A stretch of 64,000 nucleotides of DNA from Chloropicon primus (Eukaryota > Chlorophyta > Chloropicophyceae > Chloropicales > Chloropicaceae). The translations under genes and the position numbers were made by a program. Positions 48,314 through 58,582 of the stretch are shown in pieces. Numbering within the stretch: position 1 is the first letter of the stretch; each line of letters begins with the position of its first letter. The notes below the pieces were generated by a model, which saw nothing but the letters and a program-made list of their open reading frames with translations, had not been told where the DNA came from and searched no databases. The stretch spans positions 434,001 to 498,000 of the forward strand of contig CP060762.1 in the NCBI GenBank assembly GCA_023205875.1. The letters run 5' to 3'.

Positions 48314-48586
48314 AACGAGGCGAAGCTTGCGATTATTTTGCCTCCTTCGCATCCAACCGAACCCCGACGTCCTCCTCGCGTGTCGTTCACTCACCTTATC
48401 CTATCCTTTGCGCCGCCGATTTTTTCGATAAAGCGACAAGACGCTCTTCGTCATTTGTGGCTGTCAGAAGCAGAGTCTGCAGACTTCGCCCAGGAGGAGG
48501 AGGGAGGTGAAGGAGGCGCGCTCTCAGCGAGCGAGGCGAGGAAGAGAGCGACAGGGAGTGAAACAGGACAAAAGAAGGTTTTGAGA

Positions 48587-48613
48587 TCTTTCGAAAGAGC
48601 CAAAACTCGAAGG
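48587..48613 (+). promoter_or_regulatory. CTTTCG promoter box upstream of DUF2256
   Basis: ATCTTTCGAAAGAGCCAAAA is followed by CTCGAAG, then GAGGCGCTCTGCTGAGG. The second part repeats the GAGGCGCTCTG that follows the bL35 box. It is about 80-107 bp before the first ATG. Confidence 0.55.
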
Positions 48614-48693
48614 TAGAGGCGCTCTGCTGAGGATTCTGTGGAAGGGAAGGCAGAGCGAGGAGCGAGGAGGTTTAGATTAGATTGCGGATCGAG

Positions 48694-49176
48694 ATGATAA
48701 CCAAGGCATTTCGATTGACGCCTCGCTTGGTTGATCTCGCTTGCGTTCCATCGAAAGGGGACAGACAGACTGAGACTGAGGTTGAGGGAGGGGCAGACCG
48801 AGGGAGGCGGCAGGTTGTTCCGATCGAAGGAGGGCAGCCAGGGGAAATGCCTCGAGGGGTGAAGAAGGAGAACCTTCCGACGAAAGTGTGCGTGGTGTGC
48901 AACCGACCTTTCACTTGGAGGAAGAAGTGGGAGCGCTGCTGGGAGGAGGTCCAAACGTGCAGCGAGAGGTGCAAGAACGAGAGGAAGCGGGGCAAAAGAT
49001 CTGGTGGAAAGGCAACCGAGTCACTACCGGGGGTCATCGAAGGGAGAGCCTCGACGACCGTGTACGAGGTGACGACGGCGAGGCACGGGAAGGGAATCCA
49101 ATTGGAAGGGAGGTCGATGCGGATGTCTCCCCGCTCGGTGGTCCAAGGAGCCCTCAGGATGGCGAGGTTCCTTTGA
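48694..49176 (+). CDS. DUF2256 zinc-ribbon-like protein
   Basis: A 160-residue protein if the ATG at 48694 is used, or 110 residues from the ATG at 48847. The DUF2256 core begins at the second methionine: [20 protein letters not shown], then [20 protein letters not shown] and RCKNER. This includes the CxxC-x(n)-CSxxC metal-binding pattern typical of these very small bacterial and algal proteins, whose function is unknown. The 50-residue N-terminal extension is basic and could be an organelle presequence, which would fit a cyanobacterial origin; that is inference. The C-terminal ~60 residues have no known motif. Its stop is 65 bp from that of BUB3. Confidence 0.82.
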   Translation: MITKAFRLTPRLVDLACVPSKGDRQTETEVEGGADRGRRQVVPIEGGQPGEMPRGVKKENLPTKVCVVCNRPFTWRKKWERCWEEVQTCSERCKNERKRGKRSGGKATESLPGVIEGRASTTVYEVTTARHGKGIQLEGRSMRMSPRSVVQGALRMARFL

Positions 49177-49241
49177 GGGGGGGGTCCTATTTGATGATGT
49201 AACTTTACCTAAACATATATTTACACACAACCCGGTGCGAA

Positions 49242-50424
49242 TCACTTTTTGGGCTTGGGCTTCACCTCGTTCTCGTGGACATCCCGCACGAAGATCGCGT
49301 CCAGCGGGTGGTCCTTCTCCCCCTGCTCGAAGGTGTAAGACGCCGCCACGGCGAGCTTCGTGCCGTGCACGTTGAAGCACAAATCCGCGATGCTTGTCTG
49401 GTACTTGGAGTACTGGTAGAGCCTCTTCTTGTTCGCTCCGTCCCAGGTGTTCACGACTCCGTCACAGCCACCCGTCGCAAAGGTGCCGAACTTTGGGTGG
49501 AAGGCCAGAGCGTTCACGGGATACACGTACTCGACCCCGTCCTCCACCTTCCTGTGGCACTTGAACGCGTAGCTCTTCTTCTTCTGCTCCTCCTCCTGAC
49601 CAAAGTACTCCATGGAGACCCTGCCCTCTATGGAGGCTACCGCGTAGCCCAAACCGTTGGGGAAGCAACGAACCGACCTGGTCTGGTACTTGAGGAGGGT
49701 CTCCGTCTCGATCTCGGCATGCTTTGGATCCAGCTTCCTCGCGTCGTAGATGTTGATTTTCCTGTTCGCCATGGCGACCACAATGCGATGCCCGTGGGTG
49801 TCCATGCTGAAGACTTTGCCTGGAAGAGGCAGCTTGGCGATGGGCTTGGGGCCCGCGCCGCCGGAGGTCGGCGTGCGAGGATCCCAAGCTCTGCGGAGGG
49901 AAACGAGAAAAGGAGGAAAACCAGGAGGGTCAGCAGGGTTGGCCTTGTTGGAAAGGGAGACGCCCCCGAGCGCGCCGCAGAAACTGTTGTCACTCGCGCA
50001 TTTCTTGCCCGAAACTATCGTACACTCACCTCACGGTCTTATCCCAGCTTCCGGAAACGAGAAGGTCGTCGTCCCTCACGTAGCAGAGGCACTTGACGGG
50101 ACTGTCGTGCTGACCAACGATCTGACCACTAGCACCCGTCGGCTCAGCGCCCACAGAAAACTTTTTCACGACCTTGTCCAGCCCCGCGCTACACACCTCG
50201 GTCCCCCCGCTCGCAAAGCAAGCGCCCAACACGGGAGCGCCGTGGTCATAGCTGTACCTCAGAGTGTTCGTCGACACGCTGTGTATTGACACGCTGTGAT
50301 CCCAGGACGAGATCAAGAGCAAGTCTGCCTTATCCTCCTCGTAACAGAACTCCACAGAGGTCACGCCATCCTTCGGCGGCGTGGACATCTCCAGACCGTG
50401 CGTCGGCATCCTCAACCCCGCCAT
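49242..50424 (-). CDS. BUB3: Spindle-checkpoint WD40 protein BUB3
   Basis: Bub3 binds phosphorylated Knl1 MELT motifs and recruits BubR1/Bub1 to kinetochores; it is the closest relative of the mRNA export factor Rae1. Exons in coding order are 50030-50424 and 49242-49890, giving 347 residues with a 139-bp intron (GTGAGT...GCAG). Seven WD repeats are seen: [33 protein letters not shown] and others. BUB3-specific features are [30 protein letters not shown] and [20 protein letters not shown], and the Rae1-specific insert is absent. The ATG at 50424 is the first in frame ([13 protein letters not shown]). Confidence 0.93.
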
Positions 50425-50467
50425 CGTTCGATCCTCTCCCCTTCCCTTCGCCTCTACCACCCTCTAC

Positions 50468-50706
50468 CCGGTCCCCAAGCCAAGCCTTCCTCCTCCCCTC
50501 CAGCGACCTTGCTTTTGAATGATCTCAGTCCACACTCGACCACTCCGCGCGCCAAAACCTTCGACCGAGGTATCTCTGGAAAGCCCTTGAGACACACTAC
50601 CGCGTGGTTCACGTCTCTTTCCCTTCCCTCGTCCCGCACTGTCCTCAATCCGGTCCCCAAGCCAAGCCACTCTGCCACGGCCTCCGCCCCTCCTGTTCGA
50701 ATGATC
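50468..50706. repeat. Tandem duplication, 182-bp period
   Basis: CCGGTCCCCAAGCCAAGCC at 50468 and 50650, and GAATGATC at 50517 and 50699, are each 182 bp apart, so a diverged ~55-bp or longer unit is tandemly duplicated. It spans the promoter box of BUB3 and lies in the 383-bp divergent gap between BUB3 and CLEC16A. Confidence 0.75.
50551..50585 (-). promoter_or_regulatory. CTTTCC promoter box upstream of BUB3
   Basis: On the minus strand GGGCTTTCCAGAGATACCTC is followed by GGTCGAAGGTTTTGGCG. It is of the GATACCTCGG type and about 130-160 bp before the ATG. Confidence 0.55.
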
Positions 50707-50807
50707 AGCAGAGAGCGCGCGCGCTGATGGCGAAGATGGCGGAAGGTGGCGCGTCGTAGGAGGAGGAGGAGGAGGAGGCACTCGAGTGGAGGAGTTTTCA
50801 TTCGGTC

Positions 50808-53800
50808 ATGTTTCAGTCACGCAAGAAGAAGAGTTTCTGGTCGCAACTCTTTGATACGGAGAGGGAAGACAGGTTCACAATAAAAGAGTTAGGCTTCCTT
50901 CACGACGTCCTCGACTCCAACGCAAAGGTCCATGAGGTAAGCCATGAGGGAGGGTTCTCCTTTCCTTTTTGCTTCTTCCGTCCATTCACCCAAACGAGGG
51001 AACCGCTTCACTCTTTTGTTTCCTTTCCTCTCTCCTCTTGTCCTTGTCCTTGTCCTTGTGCATGGACCTGGAGCTGACTTTGGCTTTGGTTTTGGTTTTG
51101 GTTTTGGTTTTGTAGGGAAACAAGGACACTGTCGTGGAGGCGTTGCGTTCGATAGCGGAGCTGATGATCTGGGGAGACCAGCATGACCCGAGCTTCTTCG
51201 ACTTCTTCGCGGAGCACCAAACGCTTTCGTACTTCAGGCGTATCCTGTCCCAAGGCTACTGCAGGAGTGGTGAGGTGGCTGTGCAGATATTGCAGACGCT
51301 TAGCATCCTGACCCAGAACATCCAGAGCGAGCAGGCGATATACTTCCTGTTCAGCAACAACCACGTGAACCGGATCATCATGCAGGACTTCAACTTCAAG
51401 GACGACGAGGTGCTTGGCTACTACATCTCGTTCCTGAAGACCATCTCACTCAAACTGAACGCCGGGACGGTTCAGTTCTTTTTCCTGAAGAGGAAGAAGG
51501 AAAGGAATGCCGAGGGCAACTCGAGCGGGGACTTCCACATGGAGTTCCCGTTCTACTCTAGAATCATCCAGTTTTTTCGACACGAGGAGAGCATGGTGAG
51601 AGCGGCCGTGAGGACGTGCACTCTCAATATTTACAGCGTGAAGGACGCTGGGGTGCGAGACTTTTTGCAGAACTCGCGAGAGGCCAATGCTTACATCGCG
51701 AACCTTGGAAAGTATGTGGTGGAGCAGTGTCAGGCACTGAGTGTCATCCTTCCTGCCACAAAGCAGGGCACAATCGACCCAAAGAGGTTGGACGTGGCCT
51801 TGGAAGAGCTGGACGACATTTTCTACTATTGCTACGACATCTACAGCCTTTTCGAAGACGGGGTGGGCGAGCAGCTCATGTGTGTGGTGTGGAAGGACCT
51901 GCACCGTGTCGTCTTGGAGCCTTTCAGGACGCAAAGTGACGGGGGAGACGCTAACGCGAGCCAAGAAGAGGACAACGCTCTGGATTCGTGCAGGCTCACC
52001 GTCTCCTTGCTGATACTGGAGCGGTTATTTCATATTTTGCACATCCCTGGCCTGCTAGACGCGGTGTTCGCATCCTTGTTTTTGCCAAAGGCAAAGGCTC
52101 TGAAGCTGGCGCCACTGGTTTGCACCACCAGTGAGGAGGGCTGCGGTCAGACGGGGAAGGACGATTGGTACAGCACTTGGCCTGTCTTCCGGCGGTGCAT
52201 TGCAGAGGAGGGAACGCACATCGAGAGCACACTTATTGCCCGGTTTCTCACAAAGTGCATAAAGTCGAAGCACCTGAACGAGGACGTTATGGATGCGGCA
52301 GGCTTGCTTCCGAGCAAGGTCAAGACCTCGAGGATGCTCTTTAATGAGCTAACCTCCATAGACAGCGATGTTGGAAGTGGAACGACGGAGAGCACGGAAG
52401 CTGAAAGCGACAAGGAGAGAACTCCAAGGAAGAAAGGCCACAGAAGGTTGAACTCCAGTGAAGAGCTTGCCCATTTGCAGCTCTTTCCGCAGGACGCAGA
52501 ATCAAGTAGGACTGATGAAGCGGGGGAGGAGGACAGTGATGTGACTGCGCTCGCAGAGAGACTAGAAGGCCTGGGTGAGGAGGGAAGGCCTGGAGGAGCC
52601 GAGGCTGGAAAGCAGGACGACGCCCCTTACCTGATATTGGCGGGGCTCATATCAGAACCGTTCAGGGTTGATCTGGTCAATCTTGTTGGTTGGATGCTTT
52701 TCCAGTGGCTTCCAATGGAGAGATCGTTAGAGAATAAAGGGGACAAGATGCCAGACGACAAGGACAGAGAAGCTGTACTCAGTCCACGGGCAGGTGCCCT
52801 TTGCGGCCGATCCATTCCTGAGGTACTTTCGCTGGTCTTGGATGAGCAAATGAAGAGGTGCGTGTCGCAGCTTCGTGTTCACTTGCAGCAGTCGTGGTGC
52901 GACGGGCTCCCCTTGTTGATTAGCAGAGCTTGGCAGCAAAACAAGCGCCACCTGATGTCGCCGCACGTCAGCATGAATGCCGTGGAAACTGCTGCTTTCT
53001 TGCTCCACGACCAGTCGAATGCTGGCAACAAAGGTAGGGTACAGACAAGCAGTCACAGTCCAGGGATGAACACGGCTGTTTCTGCTGCAAAGCAGGGCAA
53101 CGAAGCCGTGAACGCTTTCGTTGCAATGGCGCAGCTCAAGCTGTGGATACAGACTGGCGATCTGCCAAACGACCCGTCCGTCGTTTTCGGGATCGAGAAG
53201 GGCCTTTTCTCCCTGGACGAGCCCGTGGGACTGGTGCCCCATGATCGACGGCCGCTGCCCATTTCCGATGGAAGCGAAGTCGACATCTCTTCCATGAATC
53301 TCGTGGGACCAAACAAAGGGGGCGAGAAGGAGGAAGGCTCGTCATTTGTGACAGGGGCTTTGCCTTGCAGGGTTGCGTTCACAAGGGGTGCGGAAAGGAA
53401 AGTTTTCTTCTGCTCAGACGGGCGGCATGCCCTCTCCAGCCGGCAGAAGAATGGTCAGAGAGAGCTGGGCTCGGTTTGCATCTTCCTGGCGGATGTAAAC
53501 GAGTCTTCAGGCACTTCAGGTAGCGGGAGATTCGCGAAAATTGTGGCAATGGCGCCACTGGCGGGAGCAGAGCCAGCAATCGACCCGACGCACCCGGCGT
53601 GGCTTCACCTTCGAGTCCGCCCGCCGCTTAGCGCGTTCATGGCAGTGTGCTCGATGATGAATGCCTCCCAGTCTTTCGGTCAACAGGGAATCAAAGGCAA
53701 AAAGCCAAAGCTGAATGATGGCAGGTGGACGCTCGCCTTTGAGGATGCAGAAAGTGCAAAGAAGGCTGCGGAAATGGTGCACAGCCAGAGGAAGCGGCTG

Positions 53801-53842
53801 CGGGGCAACTCGGAGCAGCTTCTCGAGGACTTCATTGTATAA
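50808..53842 (+). CDS. CLEC16A / GFS9-TT9 family membrane-traffic protein
   Basis: CLEC16A (Ema in flies, GFS9/TT9 in Arabidopsis) is a Golgi/endosome-associated protein acting in vacuolar traffic and autophagy. Exons 50808-50936 and 51116-53842 encode 951 residues. The N-terminal FPL domain is clear: FTIKELGFLHDVLDSNAKVH, then VEALRSIAELMIWGDQHDPS, FFAEHQTLSYFRRIL, and NNHVNRIIMQDFNFKDDEVL with GYYISFLKTISLKLN. The rest has the CLEC16A C-terminal layout, including a Glu-rich linker (about 400-470) and a final PH-like part. The 179-bp intron ends in a run of TTGGTTT units. The two stops (this gene and RBBP6) are 82 bp apart. Confidence 0.93.
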
Positions 53843-53924
53843 CAAGTAGAAAATAGGTTGGGACGACAGACACATGAGAGCTCGTCGATGTAATATTCAT
53901 TAGAAAAGAAAAGCTTCCCGAAGC

Positions 53925-55388
53925 TTAGCGCCTGTTCCTTTTTCTCGGCCTCCTTGGACTGAAATCTTCTTGAAGGTATTGGAAATCCCTCTGCGAGAGA
54001 GGCTTGCCCTCCCGGACACAAAATGCTTCGACGAAAAACGCGTGCGGACCATTTGGGAGAATCCTCTTCATTCCCTTCATCAGATGAACGAGCTTCTGCG
54101 CATTCACGCCCTTTGCACCCCTCCCACAGGGGGCCTCTTCGCCGTCCCTGGAAGGAAGCCTGAACACATTCACAGCTAATATCGCCTTTTGCTCCGAGGG
54201 CTCAAGTGGCTTGGCAGGATCGGGCTCCGCCTCCTGGGAGAGCCCAAAGGACGGCACGTCAAGTCCGGGAGCGCCTCCGGGAGTGTTCCCTTGGTCGGTG
54301 CCGTGTGGCACCACCGCGGGCGCTGGCGAAGAGAGCCCCAAACCTGGCGACAGCTGACCTCCCTTCTCCTCCCCCATTTCGATTGCAAGGGCGGCGGGTT
54401 GCTTGAGGTGCGCAAGCTTGTGCTCCTGGATCGCATTCCTCAGCGTTGGGTTCGGCACCAGATCGTCGCAGAGCATCTCCTCCTTGCCACACTTTGGGCA
54501 GGTCCCCGTCTCGATGAGCTTGCTCCTGATGCAGTCATCACAAAAGCTAGATTGGCAGCACATAATCGACACCGCGTCATTGATGAGGTTGCCGCATATC
54601 GGACACTTCATCTCGTCAGGGACTTCCATCTTCGGTGGCTTTGCCCTCACAAAGTTCGCGGTCGCCTCCTTCTTTAGCGCTCGGTCGTCAACCATCACAT
54701 CTCCGACGGTTCCGTCTGGCATGACAATCGCCCCCTCTCCCGTGCTCACCAGCTTCTCCAGAGGGATTCCCAGAGGCGCCTTCACCTTCTTCACGTCGTA
54801 CTCCGGGTTCCCGTTCGTGGGGCAGTTGTAAATCCAGTGCCCCCCCACGCCGCACCGGTGGCACACGTAGTTCGGAGGCGGCTGCTCCGAATGAAACTTT
54901 CTCTTCCCGGGCCCAAACCTGCCACCCGGCCCGGCGTTCACCTCGGAGCTCCAGTTCGAATAGGAGGCGTCCACAAAGTTGGACAGGGCGGCGGCCTCAT
55001 CCTGGCCGGGCGCGAGGTTGTTCGGCTGCAGGAACGACGAGTCCTGGGCCCCCACCGCCCCGCTCGTCCCCGGCTGCGCTGTCAGCCTCGAGTTCTGAGC
55101 CACCCTCTCCGCCTCCTTCTCCGCCTTGTTCTCCACGATGTGCCGCTTCGTCTGCGGACCCAGCGGGACCCTCGTGATCAGCACTTGGGCATTCCTGGGA
55201 AGCAGCGTCCCGTCATCCCCGAAAACTTCCCTCGACTCCGCCTTCTGCACGGCAAGCTCGCTGGCTATCATCCCACGCTTCTCCGCGATCTGACGCTTCA
55301 AGTCACCGACGGATATGAACATCCCATCGAAGAGGAGATTCGTGTACGAGATCTCGCTCTTGAACTTGTACCTCAACACACCAGACAT
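53925..55388 (-). CDS. RBBP6/MPE1-type DWNN-zinc knuckle-RING protein
   Basis: A subunit of the cleavage and polyadenylation factor (Mpe1 in yeast, RBBP6 in animals, PQT3 in plants) with ubiquitin-ligase features. The single-exon protein has 487 residues. The DWNN ubiquitin-like domain is at 1-80 (SGVLRYKFKSEISYTNLLFD). The CCHC zinc knuckle is at about 176-190 (CHRCGVGGHWIYNC), and the RING/U-box-like domain at about 262-310 (CPICGNLINDAVSIMCCQSS, FCDDCIRSKLIETGTCPKC). A Pro/Gly-rich region and a basic C terminus (RRPRKRNRR) follow. This is the short Mpe1-like length, lacking the long SR and p53-binding tail of animal RBBP6. Confidence 0.93.
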   Translation of the reverse strand: MSGVLRYKFKSEISYTNLLFDGMFISVGDLKRQIAEKRGMIASELAVQKAESREVFGDDGTLLPRNAQVLITRVPLGPQTKRHIVENKAEKEAERVAQNSRLTAQPGTSGAVGAQDSSFLQPNNLAPGQDEAAALSNFVDASYSNWSSEVNAGPGGRFGPGKRKFHSEQPPPNYVCHRCGVGGHWIYNCPTNGNPEYDVKKVKAPLGIPLEKLVSTGEGAIVMPDGTVGDVMVDDRALKKEATANFVRAKPPKMEVPDEMKCPICGNLINDAVSIMCCQSSFCDDCIRSKLIETGTCPKCGKEEMLCDDLVPNPTLRNAIQEHKLAHLKQPAALAIEMGEEKGGQLSPGLGLSSPAPAVVPHGTDQGNTPGGAPGLDVPSFGLSQEAEPDPAKPLEPSEQKAILAVNVFRLPSRDGEEAPCGRGAKGVNAQKLVHLMKGMKRILPNGPHAFFVEAFCVREGKPLSQRDFQYLQEDFSPRRPRKRNRR

Positions 55389-55770
55389 CTTGTGGGGTCA
55401 ATGCTGGGGTCTATGGAATCGTCTCGGACGTGATCTTTTGGTATCTCCAACCCTCGACCCTCTCCGGTACCGCCCTCGGACCCAAAACCGCGCAAGAAAG
55501 TCGCGCAAACCACCACCACCGCCCAAGCCCCAACCCGAAGAGTGAGAGAGGACGAGCTTCGAGTAAATTCACTTCTCTTGTTGGAATGAGAAGAGAGGAG
55601 GGAGGTGAGAGGAGAGAGGAGAGAGGAAGAGGAGAGAGACTTGGATTAGAAGCCCCTTTGCTTTCTATTATTATTCTAGCTTCTTCTCTTCTCTTCTCTC
55701 TCTTCTCTTCTCTCTTCTCTCTCCTCCAGTTTTGCTTTGCTTTGCTTTGCTCTCTTCGTTGTCCTTAGAC

Positions 55771-56243
55771 AATCCAATCCCTCTTCCTCTGGGCACCGGA
55801 TCGATCCAGAAAACAGTGTCCATGCCAAGCGTAGCATCCCCATTTTCTTAAGGAACTCCCACCATCCTCTCAGTGTAACCCTCTCCTCCTCCTCTCCTCC
55901 TCCTCCTCTCCTCGCTCCAGCTGGTGTCCTCCTCCCTTTGGATTGTCCTTAAGACAATCCCTCTTCCTCTGGGCACCGGATCGATCCAGAAAACAGTGTC
56001 CATGCCAAGCGTAGCATCCCCATTTTCTTAAGGAACTCCCACCATCCTCTCAGTGTAACCCTCTCCTCCTCCTCTCCTCCTCCTCCTCTCCTCGCTCCAG
56101 CTGGTGTCCTCCTCCCTTTGGATTGTCCTTAAGACAATCCCTCTTCCTCTGGGCACCGGATCGATCCAGAAAACAGTGTCCATGCCAAGCGTAGCATCCC
56201 CATTTTCTTAAGGAACTCCCACCATCCTCTCAGTGTAACCCTC
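55771..56243. repeat. Perfect 180-bp tandem repeat, 2.6 copies
   Basis: The unit containing GGCACCGGATCGATCCAGAA and CTTAAGGAACTCCCACCATC repeats at exactly 180 bp (for example 55801, 55981, 56161). Copies are identical over the full overlap that I compared; the third decays in its TCC-rich part at about 56244. Identity implies a recent origin or ongoing homogenisation. It lies in a divergent gap. Confidence 0.95.
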
Positions 56244-56397
56244 TCCTCCTCCTCCTCTCCTCTCCTCCTCTCCTCCTCTCCTCTCCTCCTCTCCCTCTCC
56301 TCGTCCTCGCTCCTCGCTCGCTGGCTCCCTAAAGCTGAGGGCGGGCGGCGCAAGGCCAAGGTGAGGAGCGGAACTCAGCACCTTCCCTTTCGAGATA

Positions 56398-56429
<32 letters not shown>

Positions 56430-56786
56430 GAGGACAGGGAACACCTCTTAATGTCAACCGCCTCCTCCCTCTCTCCACACTCGCAACTCTCTCTCTCTCT
56501 CCTCGTCGCTGACCTTTTTTTTTTTTGGCTCGCCTTGCCATGGCCATGGGGTATGGTTTGTTGCTGGTGTTGTTGGGATGCGATGGGATGGGAGGACAGT
56601 GGACAGAGGAGGAGCGAACCGAACGGTGACGGTGCTGGAGGAGTGAAGCGGGACGTCCGCCTTTGCGCTCTGGACGTCCGAATTCATTTCATTTATTCAT
56701 TTCGTGGAGGGAGTTGGGTTGCATCGAAGCAGTTGAGTTTTGAATCGAGGAGGACAGGGAGGGGAGGGAGAGTGTGCCGGAGAAGG

Positions 56787-56808
56787 TTAGAGAGAGAGAG
56801 AGAGAGGG
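56787..56808 (+). promoter_or_regulatory. GA tract in the RRP1 leader
   Basis: An (AG)n run of about 22 bp ends 20 bp before the RRP1 ATG, the same position and strand sense as in PSMA5 and aspartate aminotransferase. Confidence 0.35.
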
Positions 56809-56827
56809 CTGTGGGGTTTGTCTGAGG

Positions 56828-58162
56828 ATGGGGAAGAAGAGAACGAAGGGGCAAGTCACCCAAGGGTTGGGTGAGGATTTTGTGGGCAGTGGTGGTGGGG
56901 ATGAGGACAGCCCAGGGAAGCGAGTGAAGCTGAATAGGAAGGGAAAGGTTCAGAAGCTGAGGCCAGGGATTGAGAAGAATATTTCGAAGCTGGACCACCT
57001 GAAGCTGAAGAAGGATGGGGAGGCCAACGGGGGGTCGATATCGGACGCGTATCAGAGCAAGTTCGCGCGAGGCTTGGCGTCCACGGACTGGCACACGAGG
57101 GAGAGGGCCCTGCGTGCGTTCGAGGACTGGCTGTCCTCGTCCGAGGAGGTGGAGTCCGAAGGCTTGAGAAAGATGTGGAAAGGTCTTTACTACTGCTTCT
57201 GGCACTCGGACAAGGTCCCGGTGCAGCAGGAGCTCGCGAAGAGGCTCGCGGATCTGGTCTGCAGCGTGGAGCAGCACGACGTGGCGCTGACGTTCTGGGA
57301 GACCTTTTTAGACACAATGGCGAGGGAGTGGAGCTCGATAGACAGACTGCGGCTGGACAAATTCATGAGCCTGGTGAGGATGTTCATCCACGCCTGCTTG
57401 AAGAGGCTCTGCAAGCTGGAGTGGCACCCAGAGGTTGTCGTTCCGATGTGGGAGGTGTTCGGGGCAAACCTCCTGAAAGTGAACGAGGTCGGAAGCGGAA
57501 TGGCCACGTCAGGGCTGGCCCTCCACATGACTTCCGTCTTCGTGGACGAGCTCGAGCAGGTATGCGCCGGCCAGACCGAGGGCGAGGGCGGGGGAGACCT
57601 CGGCCACGACCTGCCGGACACCATCCCCTCAGACGTCCTCTCCTTCCTCGTGGAGCCCTTCAGGATCCTCCTGTGCACGAACAACAGCAAGGCGCTGCTG
57701 AAGAGGGTGATGGTATCGGTGTACGCCAAGCTCACCCAAAAGTGCACCAGGTGCATGAAGGAGATGGAGTCGAACGCCTCGTCGGAGGAGGTGAAGAAGG
57801 GGTACCCCTTCGTGCAGCTGGACGCTCTGGAGATGGCCCAGGAGCTCTTCAACGTGGCTGCGGACGCGTCCATCGCTAGGAATAACAGGGACATGATCTA
57901 CGACGTCATCGCCTTGCTGGAGGAGCTCGTGGACTACCAGAAGACCTCTGGCCTGTTTTTCAACAGCACTCCCGCGAGCCCCGTGACGCCGTCAGACTCT
58001 AAGGGGAGCAAGAGGAGCAAGAAGAGCAAGAAGAAGAAGAAGAAGGGAGTCGTGTTCGACATGGACAAAAACCAGTACTTCATGTTCAGGAAGAAGGACG
58101 CGGTGGAAGTGCAGCGGTCCCCCTCCGCCCACAGACCTCTGAAAGGCATTATAAAATGCTAA
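56828..58162 (+). CDS. RRP1: Nucleolar ribosomal RNA processing protein RRP1 (NOP52)
   Basis: RRP1 acts in the nucleolus in maturation of 27S pre-rRNA and 60S subunits. The single-exon protein has 444 residues. The NOP52 domain is at about 70-300: SKFARGLASTDWHTRERALR, MWKGLYYCFWHSDKVPVQQE, LAKRLADLVCSV, and DRLRLDKFMSLVRMFIHACL. The N terminus is basic. The C-terminal part has a Lys-rich nucleolar-type cluster (SKRSKKSKKKKKKG) followed by VVFDMDKNQYFMFRKKD. ATG 56828 is the first in frame with the basic start. A (CAAAA)n run follows the stop at 58192-58221. Confidence 0.92.
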   Translation: MGKKRTKGQVTQGLGEDFVGSGGGDEDSPGKRVKLNRKGKVQKLRPGIEKNISKLDHLKLKKDGEANGGSISDAYQSKFARGLASTDWHTRERALRAFEDWLSSSEEVESEGLRKMWKGLYYCFWHSDKVPVQQELAKRLADLVCSVEQHDVALTFWETFLDTMAREWSSIDRLRLDKFMSLVRMFIHACLKRLCKLEWHPEVVVPMWEVFGANLLKVNEVGSGMATSGLALHMTSVFVDELEQVCAGQTEGEGGGDLGHDLPDTIPSDVLSFLVEPFRILLCTNNSKALLKRVMVSVYAKLTQKCTRCMKEMESNASSEEVKKGYPFVQLDALEMAQELFNVAADASIARNNRDMIYDVIALLEELVDYQKTSGLFFNSTPASPVTPSDSKGSKRSKKSKKKKKKGVVFDMDKNQYFMFRKKDAVEVQRSPSAHRPLKGIIKC

Positions 58163-58582
58163 GATTCTATTAAATATATAGTACCTGAAACAAAACAAAA
58201 CAAAACAAAACAAAACAAAACCACCTATAGCATAGCATTGCTTGGAAAGACTTTGCCCGACTCGATCTAACACACATGACGGACGAACGAAGAACGAACG
58301 GGAGTCGGGGCTGGGATCAACCCAAGGCAAGGCAAGGCAAGCCAAGACCAAGGCCTTTCCTTCCAATCCAATCCCCACGTGTGAGTGATATGATATGATG
58401 ATCTTTTCGGTGTACGCTTGAGATCCTCCATCAGCCTCCCGTTTTATCTTGAAGGAGCAGAGGCGGCTATTCTGGTTGGTTGGTTCGCTCAAAACTCAAA
58501 CGCAAAGCCACGGTGACGAGTGTCGAAAGCAATTCCCACCCCAGAGGCTTCCGTCATCAACCTTCCGACGAGGTTCACCACC
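58163..58582. other. Intergenic region between RRP1 and cystathionine gamma-synthase
   Basis: A same-strand gap holding a (CAAAA)n run (58192-58221) and a GGCAA/GGCAAG run (58325-58341). No gene or promoter box is seen. The C/A-rich run directly after the RRP1 stop is probably 3' UTR. Confidence 0.4.

Larger units (their letters stand above)
48197..48693. other. Divergent intergenic region with two opposed promoter boxes
   Basis: Contains a (CAAAAA)n run at 48199-48222 (GTTTTT in the Hsp90 leader sense), a promoter box facing Hsp90 (48279-48313) and one facing DUF2256 (48587-48613). No coding gene. Confidence 0.5.
55389..56827. other. Long divergent intergenic region (RBBP6 / RRP1)
   Basis: 1.44 kb. 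It contains an (AG)n/(CT)n purine-pyrimidine block (55587-55735), three perfect 180-bp-period tandem copies (55771-56243), a TCC/CTC-rich run (56240-56300), CG-alternating and GA runs (56398-56430), a T-run (56512-56526) and a GA tract before RRP1. No coding gene is supported. Confidence 0.5.

Noticed and set aside
45848-48616. 922-codon plus-strand open frame antisense to Hsp90
   Set aside because: It mirrors the Hsp90 frame; GC-rich, C/G-ending codons on one strand leave the opposite strand open. Its protein is Leu/Val/His-rich without any motif, while the minus strand encodes a full Hsp90.
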